Positions 1-11,116 of a stretch of DNA of 64,000 nucleotides are shown here, one piece after another. This DNA comes from Streptomyces sp. ISL-43. GTDB lineage: Bacteria > Actinomycetota > Actinomycetes > Streptomycetales > Streptomycetaceae. The notes under the pieces were generated by a model, which was not told where the DNA came from, made no database searches, and worked only from the letters and a program-made list of their open reading frames with translations. The DNA is taken from contig NZ_JAGGOT010000075.1 of the NCBI RefSeq assembly GCF_018614195.1, positions 1 through 64,000 on the forward strand, read 5' to 3'. Position 1 is the stretch's first letter. Each line of letters starts with the position of its first letter. The translations under genes were made by a program, and so were the position numbers.

Positions 1-978
1 GACCAGCAGGCCAGGGCGGACTTGGTGGACGCCCTCGTTGGTGACGCGCTGCGGCTGCTGGGCCACCTGCCCGAACAGGAACTCGGTGAGAAGGCCGCGA
101 ACGCGGCCGGCCTGCTGGCTCTGGTCGCGGGCCAGGACGTCGAGCCGGCCCAGGAGTCCGACGGCCGTGACGGACGCTGGCGCATCACCCAGGGGACCGC
201 ACCCGACCGCGTGGTTTCCACGGTCGATCCCGAGGCCCGGCACATCCACAAGAACCGGACCCGCCACCAGGAGGGCTTTCGCGCGCATGCCGCGTTCGAG
301 CCCGAGGCGGGACTGTTCACCGAGGTCGCGCTCACCACCGGCAGCGGAGCCGACAACCACGAGGCCGCCGTCGCCCGGGACCTCCTCGCCGACGAGGGCC
401 AGGACCTGACCGTCCTCGGCGACACCGCCCACGGAACCGGCGAACTCCGCGAAGCCCTCCAAGCCGACGGCCACACCCTCGTGCTCAAGCCGCCACCCCT
501 GCGGCAGGCCATCCCCGGCGGCTTCACGACCGACGACTTCCACGTCGACACCCAGGCCGGTCACGTCACCTGCCCGGCCGGCCGCACCAAAGCCCTCGGC
601 CGCCCCCTCTCGGGCGGCAACCGCCAGGCCCAGTTCAAGAAACTCTGCCTCGATTGCCCTTTGCGCGAGCGCTGCACCAGATCCAAGACCGGACGCGTCT
701 TCAGCGTCCATCCCCAGTACGACCTCCTCAAAGCCGCCCGGGACCAGGCCGCCACCAGCCAGGAATGGCAGGACGAATACCGCCGCTGGCGACCACCCGT
801 CGAACGCGCCATCGCCTGGCTCGTCGCCAAAGGCAACCGCCGCGTCCCCTACCGAGGCGTCCTCAAGAACAACACCTGGCTCCACAACCGGGCAGCCGCC
901 CTCAACCTCCGCCGCCTCATCATCCTCGGCCTCACCCACACAGGCGGCACCTGGACACTCACCCCCACCACCACATAG
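1..978 (+). mobile_element. IS1182-family transposase, 3' part (5' end outside window)
   Basis: The frame is open from base 1 and ends at a TAG at 976-978, so the gene continues off the left edge. The visible 325 residues look like the C-terminal two thirds of an IS1182/IS1380-like DDE transposase: a central block with TVDPEARH, a Cys-rich stretch (LCLDCPLRERC) typical of IS1182 transposases, and a basic C-terminus (VAKGNRRVPYRGVLKNN) that carries the last catalytic region. Such enzymes cut and rejoin insertion-sequence ends. No target-site duplication or terminal inverted repeat could be fixed because the left end is missing. Whether the element is intact cannot be judged from this window. 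Confidence 0.8.
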
Positions 979-1036
979 ACCCAGGGGCCACCCGGCCTGC
1001 GGCCGGACAGCCCCCAACAAGATCTTCATCAGTCTT

Positions 1037-2260
1037 CTAGGCGAGGTAGCGGGGCAGCACCTCGGCGAGCCGCTCGTACTCCTCGGCCCGGTTGTAGATC
1101 TGCCCGCACACCCGGATCCCGCCGCCGCCCGGCCACGGCCAGATCAGCACCCGGATCCGCTGCTGCGCCGCGATCCGCTCGCGCAGTACGCGGGCGGCGT
1201 CCGGGGTCTCGGCCACGCCCGGGGGCAGCCGTAGCGCGCGCATGGCGAGCCCCTCGGTGTACGGGAGCGGGGTGAGCCCGGGGATCTCCGCGAGCAGGGC
1301 CGCGCCGTGGGCGGCCAGTGCGCTGTTGTGTGCCCGGACCTTGGCGGCGTCGAGCTCCTCCAGCAGGTCGAGCCCCTCCGGGGCCGCGAGCCAGCCCGTG
1401 TAGTCGACGGTGGCGCGGTTCTCGACCGAGCGCGGGAAGCCGTGGTGGTCCTCCCAGGAGGGCACCAGCGGCCGGATCCGGTTGCGGTGGTCCGGGGCGA
1501 CGGCGAGGAGCGCGGTGCCGGACGGGGCGTAGGCCCATTTGTGGAGGTTGCCGAACCAGAAGTCGGCGCCCCCGCCGAGGGGATCGGCGACCATGCCCGG
1601 GGCGTGGGCGCCGTCCACGATGGTGGTGATGCCCCGGTCCGCCAGGTCGGCGAGCAGCCGGCGCGAGGCGATGAGCCGGGCGGTGGGCGAGCTGATGTGG
1701 TCGAGTACGGCGACCCGGGTCCGCGGGGTGATCCCGGCGAGCACGGTTTCCCGTACGGCGTCCTCGTCGGGGAGGTGCGGGTCCAAGGCCACGGTGGTGA
1801 GCGGGGCCCGGCGGGCGGCGGCCGCGACGACGGTGCCGTACCCGTGGTCGGTGACCAGGATCTCGTCGCCGTCGGCGAGCCGCAGGGCGTCGAGTGCGAG
1901 GTTGGCGCCTTCGGTGGCGTTGGAGATGAAGGCGAGCCCCTCGGGGTCGGCGCCGAGCCTGCCGGCGATCCGGCGCCGCGCCTCGGCGAGCCGCTCGGGG
2001 GCGCCGATGAAGAAGGCGTCGGGGTCGCCGTGCGCCTGCGACCGCAGGGCCGCGTGCGTCTCCTGCACGGGGAGCGGCACCGCTCCGAAGGACCCGTGGT
2101 TGAGGTGGCTGACCGCCGGGTCAAGCCTGAACAGGTCCCGTCCGCAGGGGAATTCGGCGGGCCGTATGGCCCCGGCGGACTTCTGTGCCCGGCCGGTCCC
2201 GCCGGACGGGGACGGCTCGCCTGACGCGGATGGCTCGGCGGCCTGGACTGCGTCGTTCAT
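1037..2260 (-). CDS. class V aminotransferase (isopenicillin N epimerase-like, PLP-dependent)
   Basis: This 407-residue protein carries the class V fold: a substrate-binding start (SHLNHGSFGAVP), the cofactor Asp-His region (VDGAHAPGM) and the Schiff-base lysine in the block DFWFGNLHKWAYAP. Family members act as cysteine desulfurases, kynureninases or isopenicillin N epimerase-like enzymes. The His-Lys-Trp block and overall match favour the epimerase-like group of unknown substrate. The start is taken at the ATG at 2260 (MNDAVQAAEP); a longer frame to 2416 is mostly low-complexity. It lies 44 bp downstream of a LysR gene on the same strand, so the two are probably co-transcribed. Confidence 0.82.
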   Translation of the reverse strand: MNDAVQAAEPSASGEPSPSGGTGRAQKSAGAIRPAEFPCGRDLFRLDPAVSHLNHGSFGAVPLPVQETHAALRSQAHGDPDAFFIGAPERLAEARRRIAGRLGADPEGLAFISNATEGANLALDALRLADGDEILVTDHGYGTVVAAAARRAPLTTVALDPHLPDEDAVRETVLAGITPRTRVAVLDHISSPTARLIASRRLLADLADRGITTIVDGAHAPGMVADPLGGGADFWFGNLHKWAYAPSGTALLAVAPDHRNRIRPLVPSWEDHHGFPRSVENRATVDYTGWLAAPEGLDLLEELDAAKVRAHNSALAAHGAALLAEIPGLTPLPYTEGLAMRALRLPPGVAETPDAARVLRERIAAQQRIRVLIWPWPGGGGIRVCGQIYNRAEEYERLAEVLPRYLA

Positions 2261-2304
2261 GTATGTGGACCTCCGTGGTTGCGGCGCGGCTGTCGTCGGC
2301 CCGA

Positions 2305-3225
2305 TCATGCCCCGGCGCCGCCCTCGGCGGCACCCCCTCCCCGTGGCGGGGCCGCGAAGGCGCGGCGGCAGTGCAGGAGCAGCTCCCGTACGGCGGGTCC
2401 GCGCGCGTCGCGCCATACCAGGGAGAGCAGGGCCGGGATCTCCACGTCGGCGATGGTCCGGGCGACCAGCCGGTCGCGGTAGGACTCGGCCATGGAGGCG
2501 CTGAGTACGGCGACCCCGAGTCCGCGCGCGGCGAGGTCGGCCATGGCGTCGGAGGCTCCGGCCTCCAGGGCGATCGCGGGGTGCAGGCCCTGGGCGGCGC
2601 AGGCCCGGTCGAAGACCGTACGCAGCCCGGTGCCCGGGGGCATGCAGATGACGGGGTGGCCGCCCAGGTCACGGAGGGCGACCCGGTCCGCCCCGGCCAG
2701 GGGGTGCTCGGGCGGGACCGCCGCGACCAGGCGCTCGCTGACGATGGTCAGCGCTTCCAGTCCGTCGGGGGCGGTGGCGGCCGTTCCGACGAGGGCGAGG
2801 TCGACGGCGCCGGTGCGCACCGCTTGGACCAGCCGGTCGGAGTTGTCCTCCAGCAGTGCGATCTCCACGCCGGGGTGGGCCCGGTGGAAGGCGGCCAGCG
2901 CGTCGAAGAGCGGGGTGACGGTGCAGCCGACGACCATGCCGACCGTGAGGCGGCCGCGGATCAGGTCGGTCACCTCGCCCACCGCCTGGGCGACGGCCCC
3001 GGCGGCGGCCAGGGCGGTGCGGGCGTGTTCGAGGGCTGCCTTCCCTGCGACGGTGAGGGTGGCGGTGCGGCCGGACCGGTCGAAGAGCTCGGCGCCCAGT
3101 TCCCGTTCGAGCTGCCGGATCTGGGCGCTGACCCCGGACTGGCTGATGTGGACGCGCTCGGCCGCGCGGGTGAAGTTCTGCTCCTCGGCGACGGCGACGA
3201 AGTATTCGAGCTGCCTCAGTTCCAT
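2305..3225 (-). CDS. LysR-family transcriptional regulator
   Basis: The 306-residue protein begins MELRQLEYFVAVAEEQNFTRAAE, the classic LysR winged helix-turn-helix (residues 1-60), followed by a periplasmic-binding-like effector domain (about 90-295). The start ATG at 3225 fits the family N-terminus exactly. It precedes the class V aminotransferase and probably controls it or the divergent SnoaL-like gene at 3367. The 141-bp divergent region holds a short inverted repeat (AACA-AGC-TGTT at 3251-3261) that could be part of a LysR box. The effector is unknown. Confidence 0.88.
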   Translation of the reverse strand: MELRQLEYFVAVAEEQNFTRAAERVHISQSGVSAQIRQLERELGAELFDRSGRTATLTVAGKAALEHARTALAAAGAVAQAVGEVTDLIRGRLTVGMVVGCTVTPLFDALAAFHRAHPGVEIALLEDNSDRLVQAVRTGAVDLALVGTAATAPDGLEALTIVSERLVAAVPPEHPLAGADRVALRDLGGHPVICMPPGTGLRTVFDRACAAQGLHPAIALEAGASDAMADLAARGLGVAVLSASMAESYRDRLVARTIADVEIPALLSLVWRDARGPAVRELLLHCRRAFAAPPRGGGAAEGGAGA

Positions 3226-3366
3226 GACTGGTGATTCTAGTTCCCAGCCGAACAAGCTGTTGGACTTCTGATGACGGGCCCGGGAAGCTGGAAGCACTCA
3301 CCGGAAGCACGCACCGGCGCACACGGCGGGAAGCGCTCCGGAGCCGATCGAACCCAGGAGGAAGCG

Positions 3367-3735
3367 ATGTCGGACTACGCGTCGTACGAGAAGGCCCTTC
3401 GACCCGAGGACATCACCCGCCTGTTCGTCGAGCGGTCCAACGCCGGTGACGCGGCCGGGGTCGCCGCGCTCTACGAGGAGGACGCGGTGATGGCCTTCCC
3501 GCCCGGCGAGCTGACGGTGGGGCGGGAGGCCATCCGCGCACTGTGGGAGAAGGTGCTGGAGCACCGGCCCCGGTTCGAGCCGGAGCCGCCGCTGCCGACG
3601 CTGGTCAGCGACGGGATCGCCCTCACCTCCACCCCGCCGAGCGACGGCACGGGCGCGCGCGCCCAGGTGGTCCGCCGCCAGAGCGACGGCAGCTGGCTCC
3701 GGCTGCTGGACCAGCCCGAGTTCGCCCGGTCCTAG
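3367..3735 (+). CDS. SnoaL/NTF2-like small protein
   Basis: A 122-residue protein with the NTF2-like pattern: an N-terminal helix (DITRLFVERSNAGDAAGVAALY), the EEDAVMAFPPGE strand-turn and the GREAIRALWEKVL helix, then a curved-sheet core. The family includes ketosteroid-isomerase-like enzymes and many orphan proteins, and nothing here fixes a reaction. The start ATG at 3367 has an AGGAGG ribosome site seven bases upstream. It is transcribed divergently from the LysR gene, a common arrangement for a LysR target. Confidence 0.8.
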   Translation: MSDYASYEKALRPEDITRLFVERSNAGDAAGVAALYEEDAVMAFPPGELTVGREAIRALWEKVLEHRPRFEPEPPLPTLVSDGIALTSTPPSDGTGARAQVVRRQSDGSWLRLLDQPEFARS

Positions 3736-3740
3736 GCCGG

Positions 3741-5441
3741 CTACTGCCGGCCGCTGGTGGCGGCGTAGTACTGGAGGTCCTGGACCTCCACCTTGCGGTC
3801 CACGGGGTAGAGCAGCCGCACCCCGGCCCCGGCCTTGCCGTCGCGCAGCACGGTCGCCGAGCTGGTCCCCGCGTTCAGCGGCAGCAGTTCGGCGTGGACC
3901 CCGGCCGGAGCCTCGTACGTGCCCTTGGCCGACCCTGCCGTTCGCAGGACGGTCGCGGGCGCCGTCAGGAAGCTGAGCACCTCCACCGTGTCCCGGGAAG
4001 CGGCGCTGCCCTTGCGCAGCGACATCACGAGGGACTGGTCGCCGGTCGGGTCGGCGGCGGCGAACTGGGTGCGCGAGGTCAGGTACAGCGTGTCCCGGAC
4101 GATCTTCGGCCAGCTGCCCGTCTTGAACTTGGCGAGGTAGTACGAGGACAGGTCCAGGTAGGCGTGCCCGTTGTGCTGGGAGGGTGCGAACTGGCTGCCC
4201 TCGCTGTAGTCGTTCCAGGTCGTGAGCTGGACCCAGTCGGCGCCGTCCTCGATGGCCCGGGTCCAAGTGGTGCGCAGGGTCGCTGTGTTGCCGGCCTCGT
4301 CGTAGATGCCCTGGTTGGGGCGGGCGTCCTGGACGGACACGGGCTGCATCCAGATCTTGCCCATGCCGTGCGCCTTCTTGACCTCGCCCGTGGTGCCCTC
4401 CTGGCCGACGTAGCTGCGGCTGCCCCACTCGGAGAACCCGTAGCTGATCGGCGCGAACCGTTCGCCGTTCGCGCCGAAGTCGAGGAAGAGTGGGACGAGG
4501 GCGGTGCGGACGCCGTGCCTGGACTCGAGGATCCCGATGACCTCGGTCCACCAGGCCGCGCTCTTCGCCTCCGCCTTGAACGGCGAGACGACCAGCCGCC
4601 CGTCGGGGAGCCGGTGCGCGGCCGGGGCGTGGGCGAGGTCCGCGAGGGCGTCGGCGAGCACGCCCGGGTCGTCGGTCTTCACGGAGGTCATGTCCGGCAT
4701 CAGCATGACCTTGAAGGCGGGGTCCACCGAACGGGCCGCCTCCATCAGGAGCTTGGAGCGTTCCCAGTTCCTGCCCGAGAGGGAGAGCAGGTCGAGGGTG
4801 AATCCGTCGATGCCTGCGGCGCGGGCGGTGCGCACCTCCTGCTGGAGGTTGGCGAGCTCCCAGTCGCCGCCCTTGGGCAGGACGGGGAGCGGCCGGTCGC
4901 GCAGCAGGCCGCCGTACCGCTGGTGCTTGCCGCTCTCGCCGGCCGGGTTCAGGTAGTTGCGGGTGTAGTAGTCGGCGTCGGCGCTCGCGTTGTCGAGGGA
5001 GAGCGGGTACGGCGTGAAGTAGTGGGCGAAGACCAGCTTCTTGGCGGCGGCGCCGGAGCGCAGGGCGGCCGGCTGCGGCAGGTCGAAGGGCAGGGCGCCG
5101 GCGGGGCGCGCTCCGTCGTCCGTACCGGGCTTCGGGGTGGCCACGGGCTTCCCCGTGGCGTCCGGGCTCGGCGGGCCGGAGGTGGGGGCGCCCTGGCCGG
5201 TGGCTCCGGGCGTGGCGCCGGAGCCGTCGGACGGGCCGTCGGCGAGGCCGGAGTTCGGGCGGTCGAGCCGGTCGGCGACCGTCAGGGGGTCCCAGGCGAT
5301 GCCGGTCGCGGCGCAGACGCCGACGAGGAGGAAGGCGGACAGGAAGAGGACCGACAAGGGTCTGCGGCCCCGGAAGCCCGGACGGCGCCGGTGCGACACG
5401 GGTCTCTTCCTCAGCCCGGCCGGCCGCTGGTCCGCGTCCAT
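3741..5441 (-). CDS. secreted or membrane-anchored GH71-type glycoside hydrolase
   Basis: This 566-residue protein has a basic N-terminus and one hydrophobic helix (about residues 30-50: LSVLFLSAFLLVGVCAATGI), then a Pro/Gly/Ser/Thr linker (55-110) and a barrel domain. The barrel starts KKLVFAHYFTPYPLSLDN, includes AAGIDGFTLDLLS and ends with WVQLTTWNDYSEGS. These blocks are typical of glycoside hydrolase family 71 (alpha-1,3-glucanases) and related GH99-like enzymes. The YSEGSQFAPS block is the conserved C-terminal part of the barrel. It probably works outside the cell on alpha-glucan or capsule. The start is at the ATG at 5441; the upstream frame has no family similarity. Confidence 0.8.
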   Translation of the reverse strand: MDADQRPAGLRKRPVSHRRRPGFRGRRPLSVLFLSAFLLVGVCAATGIAWDPLTVADRLDRPNSGLADGPSDGSGATPGATGQGAPTSGPPSPDATGKPVATPKPGTDDGARPAGALPFDLPQPAALRSGAAAKKLVFAHYFTPYPLSLDNASADADYYTRNYLNPAGESGKHQRYGGLLRDRPLPVLPKGGDWELANLQQEVRTARAAGIDGFTLDLLSLSGRNWERSKLLMEAARSVDPAFKVMLMPDMTSVKTDDPGVLADALADLAHAPAAHRLPDGRLVVSPFKAEAKSAAWWTEVIGILESRHGVRTALVPLFLDFGANGERFAPISYGFSEWGSRSYVGQEGTTGEVKKAHGMGKIWMQPVSVQDARPNQGIYDEAGNTATLRTTWTRAIEDGADWVQLTTWNDYSEGSQFAPSQHNGHAYLDLSSYYLAKFKTGSWPKIVRDTLYLTSRTQFAAADPTGDQSLVMSLRKGSAASRDTVEVLSFLTAPATVLRTAGSAKGTYEAPAGVHAELLPLNAGTSSATVLRDGKAGAGVRLLYPVDRKVEVQDLQYYAATSGRQ

Positions 5442-5800
5442 GGTGGTGCCCCTCCCCGCATGCGCCCGCACTTCGGGCCGCACCGCAGTACATCCGATTC
5501 CCGCCCCCCGGACAACTGTTCTCCTGGGGACGGGCCTCGGCACGTATCACCTGCGCGGCGTCGGGGCAGGGCCGCGGGCAGGCGGCGGCGATGCGGAGAG
5601 CGGATTCCGCCTCTTCGCCGGGTGAATGGACAAAGGCATGTCGCGTGTACATCTGCGGCGATCACCGGGCGCCACGGGCCTTTCACCGGAATAGGAAATT
5701 CCCCTGGCCTTACGGAGATACTGGCGGATAATCGTCTCCATGCGGCTTGAAGAACGCTCTTGCCGCGTATGGTCACGCATGCATGGGGGGCATCGTGCCG
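5442..5800. other. intergenic region, no gene seen
   Basis: The 359 bp between the GH71-type gene and the small ATPase-like gene hold the divergent promoters of both. An AT-richer stretch at about 5685-5750 is the most promoter-like part. A short inverted pair (ATGT...ACAT, about 5638-5653) is too small to call. Several in-frame ATG/GTG codons upstream of 5801 leave the start of the next gene uncertain. Confidence 0.5.
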
Positions 5801-6253
5801 ATGGGGGAATCCGCCGATGCCGGTACGCTTCCGGCCACGTCCGCCGAGCTGTCCCGCCTGCTCACCGCCGTACGGCGGGGCAGGATACTCACCGTCACCG
5901 GAGGGTTCCGGGAGCCCCGCAGCCTCTTGGTGCGGGAGATCGGGCAACGGCTCGCGTCCAACTTCTTCGACGGGGTGGCCGTGGTCGTCATGGACCACCG
6001 CTTCGGGGTCCGCGATCTGACGGCCGCACTGGGCTGCGTACCGGGCATGCCCTTCCTGCCGTGCGGGACCTCGAACGCCGCGTCGTGGCTGGCCGAGTGC
6101 GACATGCTGCTCGTCCTCGACGGCTCCGACCACCTCGCGGCCGAGGCGCTGGCCTGGCTGCGCGACCTGCTCGCCGTCGCCCCCGGGCTGCGCATCCTCG
6201 CCGCCGGACGCCACCCGCTGGCCTTCGCACGGGAACGCGTGCACCGGCTCTGA
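5801..6253 (+). CDS. small NB-ARC/AfsR-like ATPase domain protein with degenerate P-loop
   Basis: About 150 residues resembling the N-terminal half of the ATPase domain found in AfsR- and LuxR/LAL-type regulators. The block RILTVTGGFREPRSLLVREIGQ sits where a Walker A motif (GxxGxGKT) is expected but lacks the Lys-Thr pair. The Walker B-like segment CDMLLVLDGSDHL is preserved, and LRILAAGRHPLA matches the sensor strand (RVVSASRAPWHVAG in the gene at 56163). The protein stops there, so the helical and output domains are absent. The ATG at 5801, with GGGGGG ten bases upstream, is the preferred start; 5783 and 5747 are alternatives. It is either a gene remnant or a stand-alone pseudo-ATPase. Confidence 0.55.
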   Translation: MGESADAGTLPATSAELSRLLTAVRRGRILTVTGGFREPRSLLVREIGQRLASNFFDGVAVVVMDHRFGVRDLTAALGCVPGMPFLPCGTSNAASWLAECDMLLVLDGSDHLAAEALAWLRDLLAVAPGLRILAAGRHPLAFARERVHRL

Positions 6254-6266
6254 GCGGGGCCGCGGG

Positions 6267-6800
6267 CTACTCGGCCCGCCACTCCTCGGCCCGCAGGCCC
6301 ATGACGACCTCGTCCAGGAACTCCCCGCACACCCAGGCCGCCCCGTGCAGGGTCCCCTCCAAGGCGAAGCCGGCCGCGCTCGCGGCGCGGATCATCGCGG
6401 TGTTGTCCGCCAGGGTGTCCACCTGGAGCCGGTGCAGCCCGCGCACGGAGAACCCGTATCCGCACAGCAGCCGCACGACCTCGGCGCCCAGTCCGCGTCC
6501 GCGGCAGCCGGGGCGCAGGGAGATGCCCAGGTGCGCGGAGCGGTTGTGCGGGTCTATGGCCCACAGCAGGGCCTCGCCCGCCAGTTCGCCGGTGGCCCGC
6601 TCCACCACGGAGAAGACCGCGACGTCGTCGGAGGGCTCGCCCGGCGCGTACGGCGAGTGTCCGCTCTCCGCGCCCACCGGCCGCCACGGCCGGGTGTCGG
6701 CGCGCGCACGCGTCGGCACGTCCTCGTACAACTCGGCGTGGAGCACGGCCACGTCATCCGCGTGCCGGGCGCGCAGCCCGGCCAGTTCTCCTTGGATCAT
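6267..6800 (-). CDS. GNAT-family N-acetyltransferase (RimJ/RimL-like)
   Basis: The 177-residue protein has the GNAT acetyl-CoA signature: LGISLRPGCRGRGLGAEVVRLL corresponds to motif A with the R/QxxGxG/A loop, followed by the N-terminus-of-RimJ-type block LHRLQVDTLADNTAMIRAASAAGF and the closing LEGTL. The family moves an acetyl group from acetyl-CoA to protein N-termini, antibiotics or small amines; the acceptor here is unknown. It converges on the ATPase-like gene (13 bp apart). A 146-bp gap separates it from icd on the same strand, so it is probably transcribed on its own. Confidence 0.85.
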   Translation of the reverse strand: MIQGELAGLRARHADDVAVLHAELYEDVPTRARADTRPWRPVGAESGHSPYAPGEPSDDVAVFSVVERATGELAGEALLWAIDPHNRSAHLGISLRPGCRGRGLGAEVVRLLCGYGFSVRGLHRLQVDTLADNTAMIRAASAAGFALEGTLHGAAWVCGEFLDEVVMGLRAEEWRAE

Positions 6801-6946
6801 GCGGCCTTACTAGCCTTCGCGGGGTCCGGTCCACAACAGGTTTTCCGCGTCCGCCGCACGCGCGAACGGGTCCGCCCCGGCCGGCGACTGCCGACCGGGG
6901 CGGACCCGTGAAGCGGTGAAACGGTGGAGCGGTGGAGCGGCGGACC

Positions 6947-9166
<2,220 letters not shown>

Positions 9167-9389
9167 CGGATGCTCCGCTCCACAGTCTGCGTCTCTCGTC
9201 TGCAACATTGCTCGACATCAAGATATCTCGTGAACGGGCCGGTCTGGACAGCCCCCGGCGCAAGCGCGGACGAGACGCGTGTCACGCACGGTGTCCGGGA
9301 GCGCCGGAACCGCCGGAAACGCCGAAAGCGCCGCCACCGGCTGTTTCCAGCCAGGGGCGGCGCTCACGCACTACCGGTCACGGACCTGC

Positions 9390-9743
9390 TCAGGCGTGGA
9401 CGGCCTTGGGGCTCGGGCCGTACTGGTTCGGGTTCGGCTGGCCCTCGGTGGCGAGGAGAACGATCAGCCAGATCCAGCCGATGAGGGGCACGAAGTAGAT
9501 GAAGAACCACCAGCCGGACTTGCCGATGTCGTGCAGTCGGCGGACCGTGACGGCCAGGCCGGGCACCAGGACGGCGACCGCGTACACGATGGAGAGGATG
9601 CTGTTCGCGCCGATGACGGCGTCGATGATCGCGACGACGATCGCGACGGCGACGTTGATGAGGAAGAACATCCAGAACTCCTGGCGGCGCGCGCGGCCGG
9701 AGAAGGTGGCGTACTTCTTCAGTACGTCGGTGTAGTAGTTCAT
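9390..9743 (-). CDS. DUF805-family small membrane protein
   Basis: A 117-residue protein starting MNYYTDVLKKYATFSGRARRQEFW, the hallmark DUF805 N-terminus. It is followed by three to four membrane helices (FFLINVAVAIVVAIIDAVIG, ILSIVYAVAVLVPGLAVTVR, WWFFIYFVPLIGWIWLIVLL) and a conserved RRLHDIGKSGWW loop. The C-terminal tail carries the typical G-x-PxPNxYG motif. The family is widespread in bacterial inner membranes and its function is not established. It stands alone between icd and the epimerase gene. Confidence 0.9.
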   Translation of the reverse strand: MNYYTDVLKKYATFSGRARRQEFWMFFLINVAVAIVVAIIDAVIGANSILSIVYAVAVLVPGLAVTVRRLHDIGKSGWWFFIYFVPLIGWIWLIVLLATEGQPNPNQYGPSPKAVHA

Positions 9744-10013
9744 GGGTCCCCCCAGAGGACGGTTCGTCGGCCCGTCCTGATGGAGCAAGCCGGGGCAGAA
9801 CTTATGCCCCGCTTACGGCGCGGTCAAGCCAGTTGGCAAGGCACCAGAAGGGTTACTTTTCGTCGCTCGGCGGCCTAAACACACCGGTACCGGGCGTAAC
9901 TTGGGACCCACGGGTCGCAAGCGGTCACCAATCGTGCCGAAATGAGCTGACGGAAGTCTTACGGTGGGCGTGGGAGCCGCCTGCGGGCCCCAGAAATCCG
10001 TAGCGTCGCCGCC

Positions 10014-11087
10014 ATGCGCGTACTCGTCACGGGAGGAGCCGGGTTCATCGGCTCCCACATCGTTACCACTCTGCGGCTTCGCGGCCATGATCCGCTCGTG
10101 CTGGACCTCGTGCCCCCGGACGAAGGCGAGTTCGTACGGGCCGACGTGCGCGACCCCGAGGCCGTACGGGCCGCCCTGCGCGGGGCGGACGCCGTCTGCC
10201 ACCAGGCGGCGATGGTCGGCCTGGGCAAGGACTTCGCGGACGCCCCGGCGTACGTCTCCCACAACGACCTCGGCACGGCGGTGCTGCTGGCCGCGATGGC
10301 GGAGTCCGGGGTAAGGAACCTGGTGCTGGCGGGCTCGATGGTGGTCTACGGCGAGGGACGGTACGAATGCCCCCGCCACGGGGTCGTCCGCCCGGGCCCG
10401 CGCCGCGTGGCGGACCTGGCCGCCGGCCGCTTCGAACCGCGCTGCCCCGTCTGCGACTCGGAGCTTGCCCCGGGGCTCGTGGGCGAGGACGCGCCGACCG
10501 ATCCGCGCAACGTGTACGCGACGACGAAGCTGGCCCAGGAGCACCTGGCGGCGTCATGGGCGCGGTGCGTGGACGGCCGGGCGGTGTCGCTGCGCTACCA
10601 CAACGTGTACGGCCCGGGGATGCCGCGCGACACCCCGTACGCGGGGGTGGCCTCCTTCTTCCGCTCCTCGCTGGCGCGGGGCGAGGCCCCGCAGGTGTAC
10701 GAGGACGGCGGCCAGCGGCGGGACTTCGTCGAGGTACGGGACGTCGCGGAGGCCAATGCCCTGGCGCTGGAGGCGTCGACGCCGACCGGCGCGTGCACCC
10801 CGTACAACACCGGCAGCGGCACCCCCCACACGGTCGGGGAGATGGCCACCGCCCTCGCGGAGGCCCACGGCGGACCCCTCCCGGTGGTCACCGGCGAGTT
10901 CCGCCTCGGCGACGTCCGCCACATCACCGCCGACTCCCGCCGCCTGCGCACGGACCTGGGCTGGCGTCCCCAGGTCGACTTCACGGCGGGCATGACGGAT
11001 TTCGCCCACGCCGCCCAACGCCCGGCCGCCTCGGCCCCGCCGGCGTCTCAGGCGCGGGGGTCCGGGGGCGGCGCCCCCGACAGCTGA
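10014..11087 (+). CDS. NAD-dependent nucleotide-sugar epimerase/dehydratase with Zn-ribbon-like insert
   Basis: The 357-residue protein opens with the Rossmann motif VLVTGGAGFIGSH (GxxGxxG) and keeps the SDR catalytic set: Ser in LAGSMVVYGEG and the YATTK Tyr-x-x-x-Lys block. Between the catalytic Ser and Tyr lies an unusual insert of about 50 residues with CPRH and CPVC pairs (around residues 118-148), which looks like a zinc ribbon. C-terminal blocks (RRDFVEVRDVAEAN, YNTGSGTPHTV) are typical of GDP-mannose or UDP-hexose epimerases. It probably supplies an activated sugar to the glycosyltransferases downstream. A 30-residue low-complexity tail ends the protein. Confidence 0.88.
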   Translation: MRVLVTGGAGFIGSHIVTTLRLRGHDPLVLDLVPPDEGEFVRADVRDPEAVRAALRGADAVCHQAAMVGLGKDFADAPAYVSHNDLGTAVLLAAMAESGVRNLVLAGSMVVYGEGRYECPRHGVVRPGPRRVADLAAGRFEPRCPVCDSELAPGLVGEDAPTDPRNVYATTKLAQEHLAASWARCVDGRAVSLRYHNVYGPGMPRDTPYAGVASFFRSSLARGEAPQVYEDGGQRRDFVEVRDVAEANALALEASTPTGACTPYNTGSGTPHTVGEMATALAEAHGGPLPVVTGEFRLGDVRHITADSRRLRTDLGWRPQVDFTAGMTDFAHAAQRPAASAPPASQARGSGGGAPDS

Positions 11088-11116
11088 CCCGCACCCGCCC
11101 ACCGGAGGCAGGCCGC

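Noticed and set aside
1307..2504. Long plus-strand frames opposite the aminotransferase
   Set aside because: They are shadows of the reverse gene with Gly/Arg/Val-biased composition and no family pattern.
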